From assembly GCA_963971425.1 (NCBI GenBank), contig OZ020515.1, positions 33,925,856 through 33,989,855 of the forward strand: a DNA stretch of 64,000 nucleotides. The letters run 5' to 3'. This DNA is from Bryoerythrophyllum caledonicum (lineage: Eukaryota; Streptophyta; Bryopsida; Pottiales; Pottiaceae). The notes below the pieces were generated by a model. That model worked only from the letters and a program-made list of their open reading frames with translations. It made no database searches and was not told where the DNA came from. This document shows, one piece after another, positions 23,681-34,113 of this stretch; the first letter of the stretch is position 1; each line of letters opens with the position of its first letter. The translations under genes were made by a program, and so were the position numbers.

Positions 23681-25289
23681 GTAGGTTAGATTTAGGAGTA
23701 GTAGCAGCTTAGGGATCGGAATTAGGTAGTGATAAAGTGAATATTTTTAGATTCTCTTATATATGATCTTCACTTAATTCTCTGTTCATTTATTTCATGA
23801 CCCAGTGTCTAAGCTTATAATATTTGTTGAAAGCGACCTTTCATTGACAAAATGACTTGGCATACATGAAAAATTAATCTCATAATATTAGTAATCATTA
23901 GTAAAAATTAATACATCATCTACATAACACACTAAGTGTAGGTCAGATTCTCCTTCCCTGTGTGATTCCACATCAACATCATATCAAGACCACGTCAAGA
24001 TCATGTCAAGGTCACGTCAATGTTGACGTGGGACGTCAATATTGACGTGAGTTCATAACATACAGCGTTTTTAGACAAAGGATCTCATGCAAACAAATTA
24101 ATTTATGAACTCAGACTCAATTAGTCCATGACTTAGACAATATTAACATGCACAGACTTATGAATCAATGACTTCCCATGTGTTTCAACATTACGAAATT
24201 CACTACATAACTGCATGCATGACTATCCTCAGAACTTTAATTATTTACAAATGACGACCTGTCATCAACTAAACAAAACTAACAATTTCACCATTAATAC
24301 ATTGTCTTATTTAACTTACAGGTTTCTATCCATTGCTTGTCTCAGGCTTGCTTCTATCTCGAAATGCTGCATGTTCGCACTGGACTACAGCTTCACTCCT
24401 CAAACAAGTCTCCGAAAATGGGTTCTTTCTCCTATTCTATTTAGTCTAATCACTGCACAAGGAAACATTCTTCTAAAGTTCTACTCTCTTTGGACCATCT
24501 TCGGTTGGGCAAATCAATCATTTTATTCATAAACAGATCATCTATACACGTAGCTACTTGCTAACATTCTGAGTGAGGTTTTCATGAGAACAACATGCCA
24601 CTTATACTAAGTCGAGGTTGCTTGCAAGAACATGATTCCTGCCAGCTGTAGGCTTGAGGCCCAAGAACTATGTGTCCACGCCATCAAGCACAGATCTTGA
24701 TAAATCTGCCCGATTTTATAGGTGTAAAGAAAAGGAAAAAAGAGATGAGAACAAGAATGAGAGAGAACAAGGGTGGAAAAAGGAGAGAACTTGGGAGGGA
24801 AATAACTACAAAAAAAAAAGAAAATTTATGGGTGTAACAGTAGCGATTAACGATGGGGCCCAGAGTTGCACCTGGCTACTTAATCCGGAAACTAAGTCTT
24901 CCGGAAACTTGTAACACTTCCGGAATTTTGCGTACTTTTCGGATGTCCGGAATTCGGACCCGGGAAAATAGGATCTGAGATTCACTTTTCCGGATTTTTC
25001 GGGATAAGATCCTTAACTTTAGGGATAAGATCCCCCGGATTTCTTGTAGATAAGATAAACCTTAAAATAGGAATAGTTCTAAGTACTTAGTAGATGGGTT
25101 TTGAAAACTCATGGCCTTGTTTCTTTTCTTTCACGTTGAATATATTTTCAGAGCTTCCACTGGATTTGCTACCTAGTACTTGTGAAGAGAGTTATTTTAC
25201 GTGTGAGGTTCAAGGTCCGTTACTGTAGTAAGTATTTGTGCAAGTTTCTTCGAAGAGAAGGCTGTTTTGTTGAGCTAAGGAGTGAACCG
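23681..25289. other. Non-coding inside of the long-TIR element, with ACGT palindromes
   Basis: The segment is AT-rich without a recognised gene. It carries two adjacent palindromes built on TGACGT: an 18-bp near-palindrome at 24013-24030 and the perfect ACGTCAATATTGACGT at 24033-24048. These are bZIP/as-1-type sites or transposase-binding motifs. TCCGGA words reappear from about 24900 onward. Confidence 0.5.
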
Positions 25290-26131
25290 ACTTGGATCTT
25301 CAGCAAGGGAGTGTCCGGAATAACTAGAGGAGGTTGCAGAGGTGTTCATGATCACCTTTAGAAGTCCGGAAGAACCAGGAGGGGAAGAGATCTATTGCAG
25401 AGGTGCTTCTGGTAGTCTCTAGGGCACGGAATAGTCCGTGTAACCCCGGATGCCGGTCCAAAACCGGAGTTACCTCCACGATAGGAAAACCTGCTATGTG
25501 AGTCTAGAAGGAGTCCTCCCTAGTGGAACTACATCACTATCTTCATAGGGCTACAGAAGTTCTACCGGAATGTCGTTGTAATCGGGACGTACCTTTGCGT
25601 GACCGCATCCGGAAGGCCTTCCGGATGTCGTGAGAGTTACGTCTGGAAGCAGCACCATACCACCGGTTAGTAGATTAGGAAGAGAGTGATTGTCCGGTCA
25701 CTATAAATTCCGGGGCAGTGGGTGTCTAGCCACTTAAAGTCACAAGGCAGTGGAGAATCCGGCCACTTACACAAAATAGGATCAGTGGCCTTCCGGTCAC
25801 TCGTTTAAATCTTCCGGAAGCCACTCTGAGGAGGAACAGAGTTAAATCAAACTACCCTCCTGGTTTCCGGAAACCATTTCCGGAAACAACTGTATAAACC
25901 TTCCGGACACTAGTTCCGGAAAGTTTTGCTTGGGTTTTGGAATCCGGAAGCATCTGGAACTATTACTGAATAGATTTACTAACCTATGTGATAAATAGAC
26001 TAGTGGTTTTGGGATAAGTTGAAAGGATAAATAGATCTCTGTAGGAACGAAACCGGAGTGGTTTACTTTGGAAGCACTTAGTGACGATTGAGTGCATTCC
26101 GCAGGAATACTGACTTCGCAAACTACGACAA
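25290..26131 (-). repeat. Right long inverted repeat arm
   Basis: This is the reverse-complement partner of 20329-21110. It ends with ACAA at 26128-26131 mirroring the TTGT at the left end. Multiple TCCGGA words are present, several in the same relative place as in the left arm. Confidence 0.65.
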
Positions 26132-27170
26132 TTACATCAAAATATACCGAAAAGAAAACATCCATCTCCATCAGCCCTAAAAATTTCCAACACCTATAGG
26201 CCTCTTACAATTCAAACTCCAAGTCATCACTTCTTGACATAGGAAGAATTTCACCATCCAAAGTCAGGCACAACCTCCAAGGCCATCTATTCATGCTTCT
26301 TTAGTGGATTCTACATCTTCTTTGCCTTACACTTCATTTGAAAGTGCCAAAGAATCTGAGTCTACCACATCGTCCTCTAGTAATTCAAACTTGGAACATC
26401 TAGGTAGTTTTTGAGGCAAGTTCTGATATCCAGCAACACTACTTGGCCAACGTCTGAGGGCAACAAACCATGGTTGACCTGCCACCTTTGTTATGGTGTC
26501 AGCTTTGCATAATCATATACCGTGGACAATCAATTCTATAAATCTTGATTGCTTTGCCCTGGATCCTCCCAAATTTTGCCTGCCATTGGACTCGGGATGA
26601 TGCCTACTACAGGAATGATTATCTTTCGTAGACAAATGTAGTGGCAAATTCCAAAATTTTAATTAATGGGGGACTGAATTGGGTTGCTCTCCATAGTAGG
26701 GCACAACGTCTTCCGGCTTTTGAAAGTCATGTGGCATTCGTCTTAATAAGTCCACCTCCTCTACAATATCATACCACATGTCAATAACCTTGTTGCATCG
26801 GCTCTCGTCCATAGCAACTTCTTTCCTCTTCCAACATACCTCTTCCTCATCAAACAACCTTTGATATCCAAGTGTTCTATGTATATGGAGCATAATTTCA
26901 TCTACGAGGTTGCACCATTTTTCCACTGAGTTGCAGCATCTGCTTATGTGTTTACAATTTTTTTTTCCTATTTCACGAACTATGAGACGTCTTTGGTTCC
27001 TCACCTTGCCTATGTTTGCTTCACTACCTTCACTCTCTTGATCACTCTTCTGTCCATCAATATTAAAGGGTTTAGGTGATGGGATGCCGACACGACTCCA
27101 ATACAAATTCATCACTACAGGGCCGGTTTTTGACTCCCTATGACCATTATTTCTAATCATCTGACAATAA
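26132..27170 (-). pseudogene. Unrecognised minus-strand ORF at the LINE insertion site
   Basis: A minus-strand frame, open from the LINE junction to 26663, encodes a Lys/Glu-rich protein with KNCKHISRCCNSVEKWCNLV, YQRLFDEEEVCWKRKEVA and VIDMWYDIVEEVDLLRRM. The full open frame (to 27271) runs into LINE sequence, so its first 30 codons are an artefact of the insertion. A putative splice acceptor (TTATTGTCAG) lies just before ATGATTAG at 27158. On the far side of the LINE a second minus frame (56211-56011) may belong to the same pre-insertion unit, but phases do not join cleanly. Family unknown; 26132-26660 holds no clear coding sequence. Confidence 0.3.
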
Positions 27171-27183
27171 CCATTGCAGTAAA
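27171..27183 (+). repeat. Target-site duplication of the minus LINE (3' side)
   Basis: CCATTGCAGTAAA here is repeated exactly at 55975-55987, bracketing the minus-strand LINE. The LINE's (TTC)n tail, seen as GAAGAAGAAGAA on the plus strand, starts immediately after it. Confidence 0.93.
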
Positions 27184-27197
27184 GAAGAAGAAGAACT

Positions 27198-27219
27198 CCG
27201 GTCCCCATCGGGGGGCCGG
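27198..27219 (-). other. 3'-terminal hairpin of the minus LINE
   Basis: CCGG-T-CCCC and GGGG-GG-CCGG arms can pair just before the TTC tail, at the same place as the perfect hairpin of the plus LINE. The arms differ in sequence but keep complementarity, which suggests an RNA structure recognised by the reverse transcriptase. Confidence 0.6.
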
Positions 27220-27412
27220 CATGAGTGAAGTGTCCGTTCATTCCACCACTAAGTCCATGCCCACAGGGCATGGGTTAGTAGTATGGAACTACTTCCCCCT
27301 TTCGAGGGTGGACACTATGTACCCAGTATCAAGAAACCAATAACAAAGGGACCCTGGGAAAGTCCCAAAAAAGGGAGGGCAAGTATGGTGAAATGCGAAT
27401 GCAGGTGTAGAT

Positions 27413-29893
27413 CTATGGACGGGGGTTTGAAGTGTCAGGAAGGGGTTGGTTGTTTTCAATTTTATGTTTATGTAGGAGTATCGACATAGCATGTTGAATT
27501 GCAATAATGTTAATATTTGAAAAGGTGGTTTTGATTGAAGTGATGGGGATTTTAAATGTTTCTTCGAGGGTTGTCATTGAGGGAATGAAGGTGGTGGCTC
27601 TAGCACCCGCGGTGATGACAATGAAGGGGTCTACTGTCCATCCTAGTGCTTGGATATCGTCAAGTAGTGGTTGGTATTTATTTATTTCATTTGCAGTAGT
27701 GTCCGGAGAGAATCTGTCATTGCAATATGTGAATTCAATAAATTGGATGGTGAGATTGGGGTCTATGTGGTTTGGTTGGGGGTCTTTGTATGAAAGTCCT
27801 CTAACACATAGTAGGTCCGGTTTAAATCTTGCGTTACAATAGCATCTTTGGGTCTGACAAGTGCATGGTAGTAGCCAAAGAGGGACCGTATTTTCTTGTG
27901 GGTTGTCATTGAAGGTTCCGGCGTTCATGAGGATGAAACACCGGGATTTGGTTGATGATATAAGTAGTTTACGAATAGCCCATACAACTTTGTTATGTCT
28001 TTTGACAATAAGTGAGTGTATATGTGGGTTTTGGCACTTGAGTAGGACATGCAGCCATGTGTTTGGGTCCGTCGTGTTGCAATTTGGACATGTAATTGTA
28101 GGGAATCTTTCTATTCCAAAGAAGAGTTGTTTGCGGGCATTGCCCATATATTGTCCGGTGCGGAATTTGATTAGGCATGTGATTTGTGGATCCGTTATAA
28201 TGGGGTTTTTCCAAAAGTTGTTGGACAGTACGTTATGAATGTTTGGGTTGCCAGTCCATTTATCAATATTGGGGAAGTTTTCTGTAAGTTTTTCTAGGTT
28301 GTTTACAAGATCATGTTTCTTGAGGTATTTGTCCAAAAATCTTATGGGGCCTTTATCGGGAGTTTCACCCATAGAGGGCCATTCATATCTATGAAAGTAA
28401 TATGGGGTGGCATGGGCGTGTTCGTATGGGTGTATGGCATTCTTGTGGGTTTTTTCTCTTCCTTCCTTAGCTAGTTTGTCGGCTTGTTCATTGCCGTCGA
28501 TATTAGCATGAGCTCGGACTTTGTGGAGTGTAGTAGTCTGTGTACGATTTTGGAGCATTGCAACCATAGATGTAAGGATAGTTTTATCCGGGTGACTGTT
28601 GTGTAAGGTAGGATGTTTAATGTGTGTATTAAGGAGGTATAATACATTTATGCAATCTGTAAAAATATGAGCCGGTTTGTTTGGGTATTGAGTGGTGATT
28701 ATTTTGAGGGTTTTGTGTATAGCCATCATTTCGGCTCTTAGAATATTTTGGAGTCCATGTAGTCTTTTGCCTAATTTAATTTGTTTGGTTGAATTGTATA
28801 TCCCATAACCGGCTTTTTCTCGGTGCCAATGTCCCGGGCTTACTTCGGTCGGTTCTTTAAAGGAGCCATCACTGTAGTAGCTAAAGTTGGGGTCAAATTT
28901 AAGATCTGTATTAATTTGGTAGTAGGGGAGGGGGAGGTTCAATTCGGTAATTGGTAATGTGGAGATGTTTGTGTGGGGGGTTTTAGACCATTTTTTGTTG
29001 CGGTTTACACGGGTTGAAATAGGTGTGGGGGAGGCTATTGCGGTGTATACCTTGTTGATATTTAGATTTTTTGCTATCAAAGTGAGATGAGTGAGGTTTT
29101 CTAGAGTACCTATTTCTCGAGTTTGGTGATGTATGCATATGATACGTAGGGTTGCTGGTTCAAGGCGGGGTGTTTGTATTTGCGGTGGTATGGTGGGTTC
29201 TTTATAGGTCATAGAGTCGGCTTCAAATAGTACTTTGTTGTGGGAGTCCGGGAATGGGCCTAAATGTGGGTTAGAGTTGTGGTACCAACGAGTGTCGGGA
29301 GTGATAATAATGGTGATGTCGTGGTTGGGGTCATTATTTGCCGCTAGGCGTGCCCAATGTGTTGCTTGTTGTGTTTCTTCTTCGTTGTGAGGGTGTGCAA
29401 GGCCTATTCCGTTCCATTTATAATCAAAAGCTTTTCCAAGAGAACCAAAAATCTTATCGCGTTCGAATGGAGAGTAGAATTTTGAGATTTTTGTGGAGCA
29501 TGTAACGGGGGATGAGAAGTATGAGTGTGTGATATTCAGAGATGTAATAAAGTAGTCTAAGATAGGCTCAGGTAATGTGTAGTGTGCATTTTTAAGGGGG
29601 TCATTTTTGGGTATTCGGTAGTTATATCTTTGGTATAGCCAAACAATTTCGGTTTCAAATGTTTGGGGTATTGGTTCGATGTTAATGGGGGTTTGTAGTG
29701 CATTGTGATATTGGTTCCACAACCATTGTAGTCTAGCGAGTGGTATGGTTATTAGATGTCTACCATTATTTTCGTATGTGGGCATTATCTTGTTGTATGT
29801 TGATTGTATTTGTTTGTGCGAGGATGTCCATTTCGGGGTTACATTCGGTTGTAAAGATGTTAAGGAGGGGGATAATAATAGGTGGCGTGACAA
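27413..29893 (-). pseudogene. Minus LINE ORF2 part: RNase H, CCHC knuckle and PD-(D/E)xK-like domain
   Basis: This 826-codon frame is the 3' third of ORF2. RNase H catalytic residues are visible: YSDGSF (D), LRAEMMAIH (E), IFTDCINVLYLL (D) and DGNEQADKLAKEG (D), with HKVRAHANI before the last. Next comes a knuckle, CPNCNTTDPNTWLHVLLKC, that is C-x2-C-x9-H-x4-C, followed by KRHNKVVW. The C-terminal domain has FKPDLLCVRG, then FIEFTYCNDRFS and INKYQPLLDDIQALGW, the spacing of PD...E...K of restriction-like endonucleases in R2- and Dualen-type LINEs. A conserved GARATTFIPSM closes it. The frame is intact here but separated from the RT by frameshifts around 29.9-30.4 kb. Confidence 0.85.
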
Positions 29894-30395
29894 ATCTACT
29901 GTCTCGAGGTTGTGCTTGAGGGTGGTGTAATTGTATGATCTTTAGGTAGTAATTGTTTTGAGTTCTAAGGTAGTATTGTGTGAGGATTTCGGTGTTATGT
30001 AGGGAAGTATTTGGGTTGTGCCAAGGGAAAAGATTTTTTTGTGGTAGCCATTTGGCGTAGGTGGTGTTATTGTAGACCAGTGGCATAAGTATGACGTATA
30101 TTGTTTGCCTATGTTGTTAGAGTCAATGTGTTTTCTATGTTTGTGCGTGGTTATATTGTTTATTGGGTGCATGGAAGGATTTTTTATATATGTGTTGGAG
30201 GGACATTTGATCGTGAGTGTGGTGGGTTTAGAGGGATTGATGGGGGGTTGATGTTGGGGTGGGTGTCATTGTGATTGATGATGTATGGATCTTTAAGTGT
30301 GTATGGTGGGGCGTGAGTGGTGCAAGGGTTCGGGCATATAGGGAGGCATGGAGGATGACAGAATAATTGTTTAGCAATATTTAGTGCACTTTTTA

Positions 30396-32192
30396 TTAAT
30401 TTGTGAGGGGTACCATAAATTTTATGTAGTTCTTGTCGTCCATAAGGTGTGTTCCATTTGGTAGTGTAATTTGTTTTAGATCGGTAATGTTTGCAGAGAA
30501 AAGTTTTTGTAGGAGTTTGGCAGATAATTGTCGGTCAAGTCTAGGGAGGTTATGTATTTCATTTGCCCAATTTTGTTCAAGCGGGGCGGGGTCTAGAAGG
30601 AAATCTTCTAGTGTGCTTTTTGGGAATATTTGAGCTTCTGTTTTGAGTAGAAAAAGTGTGCAGGTAATGGGAGACCGGAGACAATCAGATTTTTTAAGTC
30701 TTTGGAGGTATTGTGCTCCTCCATAAATGGCAAGGATGTGCCGAAGGAGTCCACTGTAAATTAGTCCTAGTCTTCCCTTGTCGTAAAGTGCATTCTGGAG
30801 TTGTTCTCCAATGCAACGTAGATAGGCATTTTTGAGGGAAAAGGCTTCTAATCCGAATAGTTCGTGGGGGAGTTGTGTTATGACATTGGGCGTACAATTA
30901 GGGAGTCCACATACTTTCTTTTGTATGGCTATGATTTTTTTATCAAGTTTGTTTATGGCGGGCATGGAATAAGGGACCGCATAGAAACTATATGAGATAC
31001 CCGGTCGTATAACGGTATCAATCATTTTTATTTTTTGTTGCAATGTGGCCGGACATAATGTAAGATCCTTGCATTGTTTAATAAGTTTTGTAGTAGTCGT
31101 GTGAATTTGAATTTTCCATTTTAGCGATGGGATTAGGTTTATTCCAAGGTATATGTAGGGTTGATTTTGGTTGAGAACCGGGATTGGTTGGTTGTGATAG
31201 TGGATATTGGTAGCTTGGATAAGGGCTTTGAAGGCGGTTGGATTTATTTTGGATTTGTTTGGGCATCTAGTTACGGCACATTTTTGGACCCCGAGTTCCA
31301 TCCCAGTCCATAAACAGAATTTGTCTATTTTGTTTAATTGAATTTGGAGTGATTTAAGATGTCCGGAGATGGCCGCTAGATCGTCGGCATATGCGGCCGA
31401 GTTTATGGTGACTTTTGAGGTGCCAAATGTGTAGCCATTGTTACCCCTTTGGAGCCATCTCAATAGAGGTTCTAGAAAGATAATAAAGAGGTATGGGCTC
31501 AATGTATCGCCTTGGATGGTACCGCGTTGGATGGGGATAGGGCGTGTGGTACCAAAGAATTCTCCAGTGTATGTAGTGGTAGATTGGGAGTATATACTGC
31601 CAACTAGTGTGACTACGTCTACCGGGTATCCAAGATCGCTCATAATGGTTAGTAATCGGGGATGGTCAATGGAGCCAAATGCGTTTTTGAAGTCAATGTA
31701 GAGTATGTAGATGTCTTTGTTTGTGAGTTTTGCATCTTCTAGGGCGGCAATGAGCATTTGAAGTTTTCGTGTGGTACTTCTCTCGGCTCTAAACCCTTCT
31801 TGGCTTTCGTGTAATATTTGGTGTTTTTCTCTGTAGGCCGATAGTATTGATGTTAGTGTGCTAGTGAATAGCTTGTAAATGGTGTTAGCTAAGGCGATAG
31901 GTCGGTGGTTAGGTAGCTCGGATGGGTTGCCTTTTTTGTATAGTAGGATTGTTAAACTTGTTTTCCAAGATGCGGGGATGGATTTTTGTTTGTAACAATG
32001 AAGGAAGAATAATGATAGAAGGTCATGGAATCTGGGGGGCATGTTTTTTAGGATTGAGTTAGGTATATGGTCCGGGCCGGGGGCTTTGTTGGTTCCCAGA
32101 TGTTCAAGGCACATGTTGTATGTGTCTCTGTTATAATATGTATGGAGAGGTGTTGTTGGTTCGCCTCTTTTATCAATGGTAAATCCGTCCAA
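30396..32192 (-). pseudogene. Minus LINE ORF2 part: reverse transcriptase
   Basis: The 598-codon frame carries the LINE RT order: NKAPGPDHIPNSILKNMP (fingers), WKTSLTILLYKKGNPSELP, NHRPIALANTIYKLFTS, QEGFRAERSTTRKLQ, YILYIDFKNAFGSIDHPRL (motif A), RGTIQGDTLSPYLFIIFLEP (motif B), NSAAYADDLAAI (motif C, catalytic YADD), and the thumb region IRPGISYSFYAVPYSMPA. Residues match the plus-strand copy through the whole length with moderate divergence. Frames on either side are shifted, so ORF2 as a whole is broken. Confidence 0.92.
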
Positions 32193-32879
32193 ATCATGCC
32201 ACGGGTATTGCCTAACTCCGCACGTGCATGTTGGTGTATGTTGTGGTTGGAAGTGGCATGGAGGGGTGGATGGTTTATTGTTTATGGATTGTTGAAAATG
32301 TATTTCGTTTGCGATGTCATCTGGGCTGGTTAGAATGTTATTGTTATGATCTAAGATATAGTCTAGTGGCAGGTTTGTGTTATTTTTAAAGACTTTTCTG
32401 TTAATCTTTTTGGGTTGGTTTTGTGTAATTGGCGGTACTTAGATATGGCCTTTTTGACACATTCTCTTGCATATTTTGTGGTAATTTTTCTAGCATCTTT
32501 GTTGGCATCTTTTGCAGTGGTAGCAATGTCTTTTAGCCAGTCTTTGTGAGGGGTGTTGGGTGGTGGTACTTGTGGGATTTGGGGGTGACGGATGTTTTGT
32601 AGTTCGGAGAGTATTGGGTGGTTTCGCCAATTTTGGTTGGTTTTAGCAATGTAAATTGTTTTACGAATAGTGTGATATGTGACAAGATGTTGTTTCCATT
32701 TTTTGGCTAGTTTTCTTGGTAGATATCCCCCTTGTTTTGAGGTTCGGGGTGTGAGTTGTGGGATCGGGGGCGCTTTACAAGTTTTTTCTAGTATAGTAGA
32801 GATTTCTTTTATGAGTTTGTCAAGAGTCGTGCAAGCGTCTTGCCATTGTGTGTGTATGTGAGGTGTTGATGGTTAGAAA

Positions 32880-34100
32880 GGATATATGTAAGGGAGTCCA
32901 TTTGTGGAGAGTTTTTTTCGAAGAATATTGTATTAAAGTTGTCAAGGTTTTCTTTTGGGATGGGGTTTAGTATTTTAATATCATTTGAGTTGATGGTTGT
33001 GGGAGGCCTATTTATAAGAGTATTGTGGGGTATGTTGAGATGGATTGGGAAGTGGTCCGAGTTTAAGTTGGTAGTGGTGTTGGTGATTGATGTGTAACTA
33101 GTATGGTTAGGTGTTCTGATATAAAATCCATCAATTAGGCTAGTGTGTGTGTGTAATTTAGTCCACCTTGTCGAGAGTATTGTGTGTCGGTTGGGATTAG
33201 GTATAATTCTAGGTCATCCGTATAGTTATGCCATTGATAGTCTATGTCAAGTGGGGGGGTAAAAACCGCTCCATTTTGTCGTCCGATAAGGGCGATGTCT
33301 CGGTTAAAGTCACCGCAAAGTATAATTGTATGGTTAAGGTGTGTATTTATTTGTGAAGTAATGGAGTTTTGGATCTCTGGAATAAGCCTAGAGTCTTCTA
33401 TATGTGAGGGCATGTATAGATGAAGAATGATCCATGGTTGAAGGGGACGGTTAGCAATTTCAATAATTTGGAGATAAGGTGATATATTAACCGGGGTGGG
33501 GATTTTAGTAATATTCCCGGGGAAGGCATATGATTGGTGTATGAGCATGAGTAGACCACCTCTTGCCGGAGTATATGGCCTCCGTTGTTGGATGCATCGT
33601 GTAAGAGAATGAGTGTTGTTAAATATGAGTTTATAATTGGGGAATGTTTTTTGGATATATTTTGTGGATTTAGTAGCGGTTAATTTAGTTTCTTGTATGG
33701 CAATTATGGCGGGTGGTGTGTTGGTGTGAGCGGTTAGATTATGGATGCAAGGTAAAGCAGTGTTTAACGTTGAGGCGTTCCATGTAATTATATGTGTGTT
33801 CCTATTGTCTATATTGTCATTGTTATGAGGTGGAGGAGGAGTGTAGGCGGGTGTCTGAGTAGGGTGCGTGTAATCATGAATTGGCTCAAAGCATCTAAGA
33901 GCTTCGAGGATGAGATTGTGTGGGAAGTAGGGAAATTTTAGTTGTAGTTCATCAGGGGAGGGGGGTGGGATTTGGCTATGAATAAATTTATATAGGTCAT
34001 TGTGTAGAGAGGTTTTGTGTTCTAAAAGGTGTTGGTCTTCCTCTAAGAATTTAGTGTATGGGTGGAGTGTTTCTATGTGTCTTTCAGGGGGATTATATAG
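32880..34100 (-). pseudogene. Minus LINE ORF2 part: apurinic endonuclease domain
   Basis: This is the APE-type endonuclease that nicks target DNA in LINE target-primed reverse transcription. Visible are HIITWNASTLN (catalytic Asn), AIQETKLTATKS (catalytic Glu), LCGDFNRDIAL (GDFN) and, after a frameshift near 33140, SLIDGFYI and NSDHFPIHL (SDH, about 33060-33049). The frame reaches the junction with the plus LINE at 34101-34113 and continues into 49220 on the other side of the insert. Between 32192 and about 32880 the linker is heavily frameshifted. Confidence 0.88.
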
Positions 34101-34113
34101 AGAGGATAGGGTG
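34101..34113 (+). repeat. Target-site duplication of the plus LINE (5' side)
   Basis: AGAGGATAGGGTG here is repeated exactly at 49208-49220. The plus LINE fills the interval exactly, and removing it with one copy restores the minus LINE's reading frame. Confidence 0.96.

Larger units (their letters stand above)
20329..26131. mobile_element. About 5.8 kb element with about 0.8 kb terminal inverted repeats, TCCGGA-rich
   Basis: The left arm (20329 to about 21110) and right arm (about 25290-26131) are diverged inverted copies. Examples: GTGGCTAGACACCCACT at 20688 pairs with the reverse complement at about 25726; AGTATTCCT at 20350 pairs with AGGAATACT at 26103; CGGATTCTCCGTGCCCTAG at 20951 pairs with sequence at about 25430. 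Both arms are crowded with TCCGGA/CCGGAA words. The inside holds one long interrupted frame (21668-23680) on the plus strand and non-coding DNA. The left end abuts the tail of the pogo relic. Long inverted arms suit a MULE or foldback element, but no transposase was recognised; two opposed insertions of one repeat is an alternative. No target duplication was found. Confidence 0.55.
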
